Origin: JADKIH01 sp031367345
GTDB lineage: Bacteria > Bacteroidota > Bacteroidia > AKYH767-A > 2013-40CM-41-45
Direction: 5' to 3'
DNA length: 64,000 nt
Assembly (NCBI GenBank): GCA_031367345.1
Contig: JANLPR010000137.1
Location: forward strand, 25,011-89,010
Position 1 is the stretch's first letter. Each line of letters opens with the position of its first letter. The translations under genes and the position numbers were made by a program. A model generated the notes under the pieces. The model had not been told where the DNA came from and made no database searches. It worked only from the letters and a program-made list of their open reading frames with translations. Positions 33,857 to 42,947 of the stretch are shown one piece after another.

Positions 33857-34612
33857 TTGGATCAGCTAGACAAATTATTAAACGAATTTATTCCCATTTC
33901 TCTAAAAGAAATGGATAGCGTTTCTCTGCAAGATAGGTTGGATACTAAATTTATGTTCAATGAAGCACTCTTGCCTGAGCTTCTTCAGCAAATGAAGAGT
34001 CGCTATTTTGTTCTTGAGATTAATGAAAAAAGATATTCTCACTATGAAACTTTATATTTCGACACTGCTGAATTCGGATTATACCTTCGTCACCACAATG
34101 GGAGAATCAACAGATTTAAATTTCGATCTAGAAGATATGTTGAGTCTAATCTCAATTTTTTCGAGATAAAATTTAAAAATAATAAAGGTAGAACTATAAA
34201 AGAACGAATTAAACGACCGGAATTAGTTAGAGAGATAAATGATAATGCGCGTGACTTTGTAAGATCTATTTCGCCGATCGATCCTGATTCTCTCGTGCCA
34301 AAATTATGGGTGAATTATCGTCGCTTGACTTTTGTAAATAAAACTTCAGCCGAACGACTTACAATTGATATGAATCTCAATTTTGTAGATACTTCGAATA
34401 CAATATTTTATAAAGGATTAGTTATCGCAGAAGTAAAGAGGAGTAAAGCAAATGAAAAAAGTCCGTTTATTTCGTTGATGAGAAAATATTCTGTTCTGGA
34501 AAAATCTATCAGTAAATATTGTCTAGGTGTAATTACGCTAAATAAAAATATTAAAAAAAATAATTTCAAGCCAACTCTTTTATACTTAAATAAATTACTT
34601 AAAGCATCATGA
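33857..34612 (+). CDS. VTC-domain (polyphosphate polymerase-like) protein
   Basis: 251 residues of the VTC tunnel fold, which in yeast Vtc4 makes polyphosphate from ATP. The start F-I-P-I-S-L-K-E-M-D-S-V ... DRLDTKF is the bacterial VTC N-terminal motif, and the basic/acidic strands follow (ETLYFDT, RHHNGRINRFKFRSRRY, FEIKFKNNKGRTIKERI, VNYRRLTF, AEVKRS). The start is TTG at 33857; the next Met, residue 19, would remove half of the conserved motif. Overlaps the next gene by 4 bp. Whether it makes polyphosphate or binds another triphosphate is not known for this clade. Confidence 0.88.
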   Translation: MDQLDKLLNEFIPISLKEMDSVSLQDRLDTKFMFNEALLPELLQQMKSRYFVLEINEKRYSHYETLYFDTAEFGLYLRHHNGRINRFKFRSRRYVESNLNFFEIKFKNNKGRTIKERIKRPELVREINDNARDFVRSISPIDPDSLVPKLWVNYRRLTFVNKTSAERLTIDMNLNFVDTSNTIFYKGLVIAEVKRSKANEKSPFISLMRKYSVLEKSISKYCLGVITLNKNIKKNNFKPTLLYLNKLLKAS

Positions 34613-35235
34613 ACGACACATTGAACCAATTCGAATTGTTTGACAAATTATCTGATAAGTTTTTCTGGCGATTGCTAGTGGATGTATTATCAATTTTGGT
34701 ATTAGTCCGTTTTATTTATTTCAGAATTTATAAGAAAAAAGATTATCTCTTTACTTTCTTTCTTTTCAACATCATCATCTTTATTATTACCTACCTCTTA
34801 AATAAAGTTGATATGTCACTAGGTGCTGCATTTGGATTGTTTGCAGTTTTCTCCATGCTTCGTTATCGTACGGAAGGGATCTCTACCAAAGATATGACGT
34901 ACTTATTTATTGTGATTGCAATTGGATTAATATGCGCAGTAAGTAAAGCAACATATTTCGAACTTTCGATTATTAACGCCATTCTTATTGGTTTTACTTA
35001 TGCTTTAGATGGAAACTGGCTTGTCAGAAATGAAATGGTAAAGACTATCCAATATGAAAATATTGAACTCATTAAGCCTCAACATTACGAAGCAATGGTA
35101 AATGATCTGAAAAATAGAACTGGTTTAGATATTCATCGTGCTACAGTAACAAAAATTGACTTTCTCAAAGATGTTGCTATCGTTAAGATCTATTTTTATG
35201 AAGACAGTATTCAGAAAGTGATACTGAAAAAATGA
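34609..35235 (+). CDS. DUF4956 membrane protein
   Basis: 208 residues with four hydrophobic helices (30-140) and a soluble C-terminal tail with an ACT/ferredoxin-like strand order (ATVTKIDFLKDVAIVKIYF). AFGLFAVFSMLRYRTEGISTKDMTYLF, after the helices, is the DUF4956 signature. DUF4956 proteins are regularly encoded with VTC-domain proteins, and it overlaps both neighbours by 4 bp; likely the membrane partner of the VTC protein. Confidence 0.88.
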   Translation: MNDTLNQFELFDKLSDKFFWRLLVDVLSILVLVRFIYFRIYKKKDYLFTFFLFNIIIFIITYLLNKVDMSLGAAFGLFAVFSMLRYRTEGISTKDMTYLFIVIAIGLICAVSKATYFELSIINAILIGFTYALDGNWLVRNEMVKTIQYENIELIKPQHYEAMVNDLKNRTGLDIHRATVTKIDFLKDVAIVKIYFYEDSIQKVILKK

Positions 35236-35903
35236 TTATTATTCGACATTTTCTTTTATTTGCAGTTTGTGGATTGCTCGCGCTTCAGTCCCAGGCTCAA
35301 ATTAATGATGTTCGAATTTGGACAAGCGCTACGGTTAAACATAAAATAACAAGAAAGCTTTCTGCATCTGTCAACGAAGAGTTACGTCTCAATCACGACG
35401 TTACAGAAATCGATCAACTCTTCTCTGATGCCGGAATTGAATATGAACTATTTAAAAATTTTAAAGTCGCCTTAAACTATCGTTTCATCAACAAGAATAA
35501 GTTTACTTATTATGAAAAAGGACATCGACTTTATTCTGATGTATCTTATAAGTACAAGAAAAAACGATACTCGGTTTCTCTTAGGGAAAGAATAGAGGAT
35601 GAATATACTGCTATTCTTAGTTCGGAAACAGGTAAGGTGCCCACTTGGAACTCCCGTACTAAGTTGACTTTTGCTTATACTCCAAAATCCAAGTATATCC
35701 CATACGCTTCTTTTGAAGTTTATTATTTATTTTCTCACCCCAAAGATAAAAACTTAGGGTATAATCGTTACCGTTGTACTGCAGGGGTAGAGTATGATTT
35801 TAATAAGATCCACTCAATCGAAGTGTATACACTCTTTCAAAAGGATGTTATTTACTCAGACAATGCTATCGTATATGGCATTGGATATACTTTCAATCTT
35901 TAG
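35232..35903 (+). CDS. DUF2490 outer-membrane barrel protein
   Basis: 223 residues, signal peptide to about SQAQ-I, then DVRIWTSATVKHKITRKLS and repeated barrel strands ending AIVYGIGYTFNL. This matches DUF2490, a family that recurs with VTC/DUF4956 genes in Bacteroidota. Last gene of the operon; its stop is 1 bp from the convergent ispF stop. Confidence 0.82.
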   Translation: MIIIRHFLLFAVCGLLALQSQAQINDVRIWTSATVKHKITRKLSASVNEELRLNHDVTEIDQLFSDAGIEYELFKNFKVALNYRFINKNKFTYYEKGHRLYSDVSYKYKKKRYSVSLRERIEDEYTAILSSETGKVPTWNSRTKLTFAYTPKSKYIPYASFEVYYLFSHPKDKNLGYNRYRCTAGVEYDFNKIHSIEVYTLFQKDVIYSDNAIVYGIGYTFNL

Positions 35904-35904
35904 T

Positions 35905-36378
35905 CTATTTTCTTATTAAAAGAGTAATTGCATAACAACAAACTCCTTCTTCTCGCCCTACAAACCCCATCTTTTCATTCGTTGTAGCCTTTATTGAAAT
36001 ATCATCTTCTTTTATCTGCATTACTTTTGCCATCACAGCTTGCATTTGTGGAATGTAAGCCGCTATTTTAGGTTTCTCTAAACAAAGTGTAACATCAATA
36101 TTCCCAATTCGATAATTCTTGAGATCTATCAATAAGCAAACTCGCTCCAATAAAATCTTGCTATCAATGTTTTTGTAATCTGAAGACGTATCGGGAAAAT
36201 GCTTTCCTATGTCGCCTAAATTGGCAGCTCCTAAAAGTGCATCACAAATAGCATGAATCATTACATCGGCATCTGAATGACCGGTTGCTCCTTTTGGGTG
36301 CTCTATTTTTATTCCACCTAACCAAAAATCTCTGCCGACTTCTAATTGATGTACGTCAAAGCCAAATCCTATTCTCAT
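35905..36378 (-). CDS. ispF: 2-C-methyl-D-erythritol 2,4-cyclodiphosphate synthase
   Basis: MEP pathway of isoprenoid synthesis. 157 residues, usual length: metal site GFDVHQL (Asp8, His10), GHSDADVMIHAICDALLGAANLGDIGKHFP, and the C-terminal KATTNEKMGFVGREEG motif that contacts CDP. Convergent with the VTC operon. Trimeric, cytoplasmic. Confidence 0.97.
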   Translation of the reverse strand: MRIGFGFDVHQLEVGRDFWLGGIKIEHPKGATGHSDADVMIHAICDALLGAANLGDIGKHFPDTSSDYKNIDSKILLERVCLLIDLKNYRIGNIDVTLCLEKPKIAAYIPQMQAVMAKVMQIKEDDISIKATTNEKMGFVGREEGVCCYAITLLIRK

Positions 36379-36407
36379 AATCGCGTTGTTTATTATGCAA
36401 ATAAAAA

Positions 36408-36435
36408 AAAAGCGGATGAATCATCATCCGCTTTT
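36408..36435 (-). terminator. terminator after porV
   Basis: AAAAGCGGATG (36408-36418) pairs with CATCCGCTTTT (36425-36435), loop AATCAT; the minus-strand U-tract is the complement of the A-run at 36402-36410. Located between the porV stop and ispF start. Confidence 0.88.
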
Positions 36436-36456
36436 CAAAATTATTTATTTCTTTTT

Positions 36457-37695
36457 TTATTCTGTCTTTTCTGAATTGTCAGCTTTTGGAGCATCAAAAT
36501 CAAAGACTAGTGTAAATCTTAATGTGTTTTCTAATGGATTTCTTTGAGTTGTCGGAATCAAGTAAGCAAAATCAAGTCCGAATACATTGTATCTTAGTCC
36601 GGCACCAATGGTAAAGAATTTACGATTTCCCTTTGTAGCTGCCTCGTGGAAGTAACCTGCTCTTATCGCAAATTGGTTGTCATACCAGTATTCGGTTCCA
36701 ATTGAATAAGTAAACTCCCTTAATTCTTCTTTGAATCCTGCCGGTGCATCAGACCATGAACTCAATAAGGCTCCCGGTACTGAAATATTCGTTGGGTCTT
36801 TTCCTGCTAAGACTACTTTGTTTCCATCTTGATATACGTAATTGCCGGTACTGTCTCGTTTATAAACCGGATTAGTAGGGACTAGCAATTTATTGATGTC
36901 TGCTCCGAATGATATAGAATTGTATTTGTCTAATTCTATTTTCAAGTTTGACCCTAAACGGAAATTTGTAGGAATAAAATCTTTCACCTTCGTATCGGTA
37001 TAAGATATTTTATTTCCAATATTGCTGATGTTCAATCCAAAAGCTAATAAAGATTTCTTTTTAGATACTTCAACATCTTTCTTGTAATAAACGGATACGT
37101 CAGCCGCTGCCGATGTTCCGGCATGTGTTGTCACTGTTCCATTTTGAATGGCTACGCCACCGGTCAAATTACTATAGATGTATCTCAATGCTAATCCTCC
37201 ACTTAAATTTTCTCCGAGTTTTCTTGCATAGGCAACATCAAATGCCCATTCACTTGGAGAAAATGTATAATACTTCACAGCGTTGTCATCTGTAAAATCT
37301 ATACTTCCCAACGAAAAATAGAGTAGGGATGCAGCTATTGTTTGATCGTTTTTTAATTTTTTATATCCCGACAAATAAGCAAGATTAATGTCATTTACTA
37401 AGGCTCTAAGCCAAGGAGTGTAAGACACTGAAAATCCACCATTCTTTTCTATGAATGCCAATTTAGCCGGATTCCAATGAATAGAATTAGGATCTGGAGT
37501 CGTTGCAACTCCATAATCACCCATTCCTCCGGCCCTTGAATCGGGCGCTATTTGTAGAAATGGAACTGCCGTTGTTATTGTGTTAATCTGTCCAAGTAAC
37601 GAATCTCTGAATGTTGAGACCTGGCCTTTCGACGAATTCGATAACGTTAGGATTGCCATTATAGGCAATACCGATTTTTTTAAGTTAAATCGCAT
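36457..37695 (-). CDS. porV: type IX secretion outer-membrane shuttle protein
   Basis: PorV (LptO) receives substrates leaving the T9SS and hands them to the PorU sortase. 412 residues from the ATG at 37695 (MRFNLKKSVLPIMAILTL, signal peptide); an upstream start at 37734 would add a non-signal-like tail. Family marks: TAVPFLQIAPDSRAGGMGD, SIHWNPAKLAF and barrel strands to FTLVFDFDA. Follows porU by 58 bp on the same strand; ends at a terminator. Confidence 0.93.
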   Translation of the reverse strand: MRFNLKKSVLPIMAILTLSNSSKGQVSTFRDSLLGQINTITTAVPFLQIAPDSRAGGMGDYGVATTPDPNSIHWNPAKLAFIEKNGGFSVSYTPWLRALVNDINLAYLSGYKKLKNDQTIAASLLYFSLGSIDFTDDNAVKYYTFSPSEWAFDVAYARKLGENLSGGLALRYIYSNLTGGVAIQNGTVTTHAGTSAAADVSVYYKKDVEVSKKKSLLAFGLNISNIGNKISYTDTKVKDFIPTNFRLGSNLKIELDKYNSISFGADINKLLVPTNPVYKRDSTGNYVYQDGNKVVLAGKDPTNISVPGALLSSWSDAPAGFKEELREFTYSIGTEYWYDNQFAIRAGYFHEAATKGNRKFFTIGAGLRYNVFGLDFAYLIPTTQRNPLENTLRFTLVFDFDAPKADNSEKTE

Positions 37696-37753
37696 CTTTT
37701 TTGTTAAAAATATAATATGCCTAATATACGGCAATAATTAAAAATTGTTTGGT

Positions 37754-40700
37754 TTAACGAAGAATCACCAGTTTCTCAAATTTATCGGCATACTCTCCTC
37801 CGGATGTCATAATCCTCAATTTATAGACATAAACGCCTTTCCCAATTTTATCTCCATAATCGTCTAAGCCATCCCATTGAATGTCATCTGAACGGTAGCC
37901 TGTTGGTGTTATTCTAGTGGCGAGTGTTTTAATTAACTTTCCTGTAATTGTAAAAACCTGTACTTGAACATCCATCGGAATAAATGGTCGGTTGTGTTCA
38001 AACATAAAAGTAGTGTGAGTGGTAAATGGATTTGGATAATTGAGAACATGGTCGAGTGCCAATGTCGCACTTTCACTCACAATAAAGTCTGTAGTAGCTT
38101 CACTAGAATTATTGAATACATCCCACGCCTTCAGTGATAGCGTATGTGGTCCACTTGCAAGATTTTTAAATTGATAATTCAGCTTTCCTTTCTGATAACT
38201 GTTCAGATCATTTTCAAAGTAGTCATTCAGTATATATTTTTTCTCGGATTTATCATCTAACTCTGCTGCCAGATCATGTCCTATTCCTGTTCCTACGGTA
38301 TTGATTCCACTTGTGTCTGATACAACTGCATACAAAATAGGATTACTATTTGTTATTCCTCCTCTGACAAATTTTTCATCATTAATATAAAGTTTAATAT
38401 TCGGACCTTGATTGTCGAGTGAAGCACTTGAATTGACTCCGCCAATCGTAAATAATGTGTCTGAGCCACTCGCATCTATTGTTCCGTTCTCAGCATAATA
38501 ACTGAATTTACCTTTGCCGAACTGATAGGAAATGTCTTTAGGTACATAAAAAGTGTAGCTGAAATCACCATTCGTAACACTCGACTTACCGGAATAAACA
38601 ATATTTTTTTGTAAAATAAATGGCTGTTGTGTTGATGGATTATCTGTTCTGCTATCATTTCCGAGTGTAGAGTAGGTGGCTACTTTATCATAGACGGTAG
38701 GATAAATAATTCCATTGAATGTACTCATTTTTACTCCTGCATTATCTTGCACTTCTCCGGTGATCGTGATCTTGCTTAGGGCTTTTAATGTATCTGTTCC
38801 TGCTCCTAAAGCAACACTATTTATCGTTTTTGTTTCTACTTTATATTCCGGATAAGCTAGCTTCATTGCTGGATCTCCGAGAAGTAAAAAATTTCTTACG
38901 TATGAATCTTGATACATATCCGACTTAGTTTTTTCGAAAATGTCACCAATAGTTTGATACTCTCCATTTACTTTTTCAAAGAAATGTGAAAAGAATCGTA
39001 TACATAAATTGAAATTAGAACTTGAAAACGCTAAACGAGATGTGGTAAACATTGCAATAGCCCCACCATTCGGGTTCAAAAAAACATTTTCTCCTGCAGA
39101 TACTCTACCCGGATCGTCTACTCTGGTAAATTCACAGGTTGCAGTTAAAAAGGCAGCTAGCCTATTAAAGTTCGACCAGTCGTTAATATCTGAATTCTCC
39201 AAAACGCGCTCATGAGCCCAACCTAATTCTCCACCATGACCAATATAAGTCATTAATAATGTACCTCTGTTTACACGATCATTGATTGCTATCTTTACGT
39301 CCGGATATCTTTGTCCTCCCGGTGTACTTACTTGTTGGTAGGCATCAAAATAGATCTTCTCTACATTGAAAGTAGGGAAGTTTTTAAAAATTCTATTCGC
39401 TAATGTATCAGATTGACGAAAATGAATGTTGTAATCTTGATCGTCGCCTACAAAAGTTACAATGTTGCGCCAGTTATTCATAGTTGGACTACTACCCGAT
39501 ACATAACTTTTTATTTTTCGTAAATGATTGTTTGCTTCAACCATTGTACGAACCGGAATCCTGCCTACACTCATATCGACTATTTCATTTGTCGACCAAT
39601 CACCTTCATTGTCATCAAGCAATCCGAAAAAATCATCTGAAATATATGTAAGCGTTTCGTTAGTTGATCCTGCTGATTGATATGAAACAACATAATTGGA
39701 ATTATTTTGTAAACGATATTTGTTATCATAAGAAGCATCGCCAACGAGCAATAAATATTTTGGCAAATCTGAAGGAAGTATTGCCCTATCATAAAACATT
39801 TTTGCAAAATCTCTAATTGCAGAAACATCTTGCGCCCCGCTACTAAATTCATTGTACACTTGATCAGTAGTAACAACATTTACAGTCATATGATCATGCT
39901 GACGGTGAAAATCTGCTAACTCATTTGCCATTGAAAGAAATAAAGGATTGGTCACAATTAAAAATGTAGCATTCGGAAGACCATGTAAATTTTGATTTTC
40001 AATTTTTCCAACCAATCGCGGAGTCAAAAGCATGCTATTGTCAAATGCAATAAAGTTTAAAAGCTTCGGTGTCGGAACGATAAAACTTATACTTGTATTC
40101 GTGTATATACTTTCTTGATGTACCACTTGTGTCGGATCTGTAATGTCCCAAATTGTTCTATTACTTGCAGCATTACTTATTATAAATTCACTCTTATTAA
40201 GTGCGCCAACACTAGTATTGTCGCGAAATAATAATTGCCCATTTGTTCCTGATAGGTTTAAATCTCTTCTACAAATCAACTCTACATAATTTAACCATCC
40301 TTGAGCAGAAGGATCTCCGGAATACATTGTTATTCCAACATTCAGTGCCGGTGATGAATTGAAAAAAGTTTTGTTGAAACCAACTAAAGAGGCATAATTA
40401 TCTTGTGCTGAACTTCCAACAATAGGATAGCTCACATTTCCAAGAGTGTTGCCATTAATATAAATTGAAAAATAATTGTTTGTAGAATTAGTCGAGCGCC
40501 CGGCAAAGGTTGATCTTAAAAAAATTGTATCGTTCGCTCTTAGGTTAGGAGTAGTGAATGAAAAATTAACGGTGTTATTTAGGTCATTCATTGATTCCCC
40601 AAACCATTCTCTTCCCGATTTCAAAAAATTAACATGGTCTAAATCATGATAATAGTAATCATCGAATGCTGTTACCTGATTGGTTGCTCCTGTCTGATTT

Positions 40701-41593
40701 GTTCGATTGGCAATCCGTTGCCCGTTTACATCACCAACTCTAATAAAATAATATGTCGTATCTGAATAGTGATTTACTTGTCGCTCATAAAAAGATAATG
40801 AATCGTTATGCGTCCATTTTACTTGAGAACTACCATAAAACAAAATGTAATCGGTACTATCAAATTTCGAATCATTTTCACCTTCTACATAGATTGAATT
40901 CTGCCTTAAGTCGTCTGTTCTCGGTTTGTAATTTGCAAAAGGTAACATTCCTCCACCATTGCCATACAACTGAATTTTTTTAGGGTCAAGGTGTTCTACA
41001 TCCATTCCTAATGTTTTCAAAGCAGCGTAAGTAAGCTTATGTACACCATTTTGAGTTACGCCAATCTTAAACCATTCGCCTATATTCAAAACGCTTTCGG
41101 AAGCATATAATCTTGTTGATGAAACTTTATGTGTGGTAGAAGCGGTTGAGGAAGGGGTAATTTGAATGTCAAATGATTTTAACCGTTCTAATTGACCGGA
41201 CGAATTTTTACGAATAGCTAAAATTAATACAGAAGAGTAGGGTTGCTTTTTCTTGTAAGAGACGGCTGAGGTAATCTTAAATTCGGAGGGAACTGATTGA
41301 CTATTTCTAACTAACGACGTTTCATTCAATGCTTCGGTTACAACATTTATGAGTTGAACTGATATTTGTTGTGTACCGACAGGGAGCTTCTCTGTATAAC
41401 TATATTGAGGATTGAAATTTTCGTCTGGAACAGAACCGGTGAATTGAAGTGTCTTAAATAGTGATTCATCATTTAATTGATTTTCAAAAGGAGCTAACCA
41501 CTCAATGGTTATATATGTACCCGGGTTCGCAGCAAAAAGAGTGGTAACAATTAACTCGAAAATGAGGACTAGTAAAAGTTTGAAATTTCGCAT
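37754..41593 (-). CDS. porU: type IX secretion sortase (gingipain fold)
   Basis: PorU cleaves sorting domains at the cell surface and attaches substrates to lipid. 1279 residues: signal peptide (to ~22), long beta-rich N-terminal region, peptidase C25 domain with LLVGDASYDNKY near 610, catalytic His786 (YIGHGGELGW) and Cys820 (TATCEFTRVDD), LLLGDPAMKLAYPEY after it, then beta-sandwich domains and a FlgD-like C-terminal part (NYPNPFTTHT ... GVYVYKLRI) of the PorU type. Operon with porV, as in other Bacteroidota. Confidence 0.95.
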   Translation of the reverse strand: MRNFKLLLVLIFELIVTTLFAANPGTYITIEWLAPFENQLNDESLFKTLQFTGSVPDENFNPQYSYTEKLPVGTQQISVQLINVVTEALNETSLVRNSQSVPSEFKITSAVSYKKKQPYSSVLILAIRKNSSGQLERLKSFDIQITPSSTASTTHKVSSTRLYASESVLNIGEWFKIGVTQNGVHKLTYAALKTLGMDVEHLDPKKIQLYGNGGGMLPFANYKPRTDDLRQNSIYVEGENDSKFDSTDYILFYGSSQVKWTHNDSLSFYERQVNHYSDTTYYFIRVGDVNGQRIANRTNQTGATNQVTAFDDYYYHDLDHVNFLKSGREWFGESMNDLNNTVNFSFTTPNLRANDTIFLRSTFAGRSTNSTNNYFSIYINGNTLGNVSYPIVGSSAQDNYASLVGFNKTFFNSSPALNVGITMYSGDPSAQGWLNYVELICRRDLNLSGTNGQLLFRDNTSVGALNKSEFIISNAASNRTIWDITDPTQVVHQESIYTNTSISFIVPTPKLLNFIAFDNSMLLTPRLVGKIENQNLHGLPNATFLIVTNPLFLSMANELADFHRQHDHMTVNVVTTDQVYNEFSSGAQDVSAIRDFAKMFYDRAILPSDLPKYLLLVGDASYDNKYRLQNNSNYVVSYQSAGSTNETLTYISDDFFGLLDDNEGDWSTNEIVDMSVGRIPVRTMVEANNHLRKIKSYVSGSSPTMNNWRNIVTFVGDDQDYNIHFRQSDTLANRIFKNFPTFNVEKIYFDAYQQVSTPGGQRYPDVKIAINDRVNRGTLLMTYIGHGGELGWAHERVLENSDINDWSNFNRLAAFLTATCEFTRVDDPGRVSAGENVFLNPNGGAIAMFTTSRLAFSSSNFNLCIRFFSHFFEKVNGEYQTIGDIFEKTKSDMYQDSYVRNFLLLGDPAMKLAYPEYKVETKTINSVALGAGTDTLKALSKITITGEVQDNAGVKMSTFNGIIYPTVYDKVATYSTLGNDSRTDNPSTQQPFILQKNIVYSGKSSVTNGDFSYTFYVPKDISYQFGKGKFSYYAENGTIDASGSDTLFTIGGVNSSASLDNQGPNIKLYINDEKFVRGGITNSNPILYAVVSDTSGINTVGTGIGHDLAAELDDKSEKKYILNDYFENDLNSYQKGKLNYQFKNLASGPHTLSLKAWDVFNNSSEATTDFIVSESATLALDHVLNYPNPFTTHTTFMFEHNRPFIPMDVQVQVFTITGKLIKTLATRITPTGYRSDDIQWDGLDDYGDKIGKGVYVYKLRIMTSGGEYADKFEKLVILR

Positions 41594-41922
41594 TGAGGGA
41601 GATCTAGTTTTTGATGATAACTGTTAACGTCAATAAGGTGGCAATATTTTGCAGTTAGGAACAAAAATACCTTTTTATTACATTGGAATTGCCACAATTT
41701 AACATATCATCTTATAAAATGTAAAACAATCAAATTAATAAGAAAGTTTATTTTTGTGTTAATTGGAGATTTCTTTATCTTGCTGCGGTAATTACGCGAA
41801 TCATGTAAATGTGGTAAAGTGTAAGTATTCCTTACAGTAAATGATATTTAGTGATATTACAACATCTCCAAGGCGTAACCCTCTATCTTCACAGACGTAT
41901 CAGCAAGACTAAAAAAACCATA
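41594..41922. promoter_or_regulatory. 329-bp divergent region between porU and porP
   Basis: No gene seen. TATTTTTG at 41749-41756 (plus, toward porP) and its minus-strand counterpart at 41662-41669 (toward porU) match the -7 consensus TAnnTTTG; neither has a TTTG at the -33 distance, so these are tentative promoter calls. Confidence 0.4.
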
Positions 41923-42879
41923 ATGCTCAGGAAACTTCTGATCTTAATTTTTGTCGGAATGTACGGTTCGGTATATGCGCAAGATCCTGAGTTTACTCAA
42001 TTCTATGCTAACCCGCTTTATTTGAACCCGGCTTTTGCTGGTTCTCAGAGGTGCCCAAGAGTAGCATTGAATTATCGTAACCAATGGCCTGCATTATCTG
42101 GAACGTTCGTTACTTCTTCTGCTTCTTATGATCAACATGTGGAAGCTTTAGGCGGAGGTATCGGATTTCTTGTGCTTAACGATAAGGCCGGTGAAGCAAC
42201 TCTAACAACTACAAATGTAAGTGCTATATACTCTTATCAATTAAACGTAAATCGTGATTTCAGTATCAAGTTCGGTATGCAAGGTACGTTTGTTCAAAAG
42301 AAAGTAGATTGGGATAAACTCACTTTTGGTGATATGATTGATCCTCGCTTCGGTTTTATTTACGAAACTCAGGAAGTTAGACCTAATGAAAATAAAAACT
42401 TCTGGGACTTCTCAGCAGGAATACTTGGTTATAGCAATCGTTACTATGGTGGTGTAGCTGTTAATCATCTCACAGAACCGGAAGAGTTTTATATTAAAGT
42501 AGCCAATGGAAGTAAGCTTCCTATGAAATTCACTGCTCATGCAGGAGCCATTATTCCAATTGCCGGTAATAGAGACGGTACAACTTATATTTCTCCCAAT
42601 TTCATTTATCAACAACAGAGAGATTTTAAACAATACAACATAGGTTTCTATATCGCAAAGGCCCCACTTGTTGGTGGTCTTTGGTACAGAGGAGGTGATG
42701 CTTTTATTGCTCTCGTCGGATTACAACAAGGTATATTCAAGTTTGGTTATAGTTACGATGTAACGGTTTCAAAACTCTATAAATCATCAGCAGGTTCTCA
42801 TGAACTTTCTTTAGGAATGCAGTTTGCTTGTCACCCCAAAAAGAAACGATTCAGAACCATTAAGTGCCCTTCTTTCTAA
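41923..42879 (+). CDS. porP: PorP/SprF-family type IX secretion/gliding protein
   Basis: 318 residues. ATG at 41923 begins the signal peptide MLRKLLILIFVGMYGSVYAQ; the longer frame from 41851 lacks one. DPEFTQFYANPLYLNPAFAG and AGILGYSNRYYGGVAVNHL are signatures of PorP/SprF, and the barrel ends KKRFRTIKCPSF. PorP forms an outer-membrane ring component with PorK/PorN in some species. Same strand as gldJ, 68 bp apart, and divergent from porU. Confidence 0.9.
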   Translation: MLRKLLILIFVGMYGSVYAQDPEFTQFYANPLYLNPAFAGSQRCPRVALNYRNQWPALSGTFVTSSASYDQHVEALGGGIGFLVLNDKAGEATLTTTNVSAIYSYQLNVNRDFSIKFGMQGTFVQKKVDWDKLTFGDMIDPRFGFIYETQEVRPNENKNFWDFSAGILGYSNRYYGGVAVNHLTEPEEFYIKVANGSKLPMKFTAHAGAIIPIAGNRDGTTYISPNFIYQQQRDFKQYNIGFYIAKAPLVGGLWYRGGDAFIALVGLQQGIFKFGYSYDVTVSKLYKSSAGSHELSLGMQFACHPKKKRFRTIKCPSF

Positions 42880-42947
42880 TTAAGTTAAATAAAATAAATA
42901 TATTTGGCTTTCGTTTTAGCTCAATAATAAACAACGACCTCCAGAAA

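Noticed and set aside
41851..41922. Longer start for porP, and similarly 42864 for gldJ and 37734 for porV
   Set aside because: In each case the internal ATG begins a proper signal or lipoprotein signal peptide; the extensions do not look like signal sequences.
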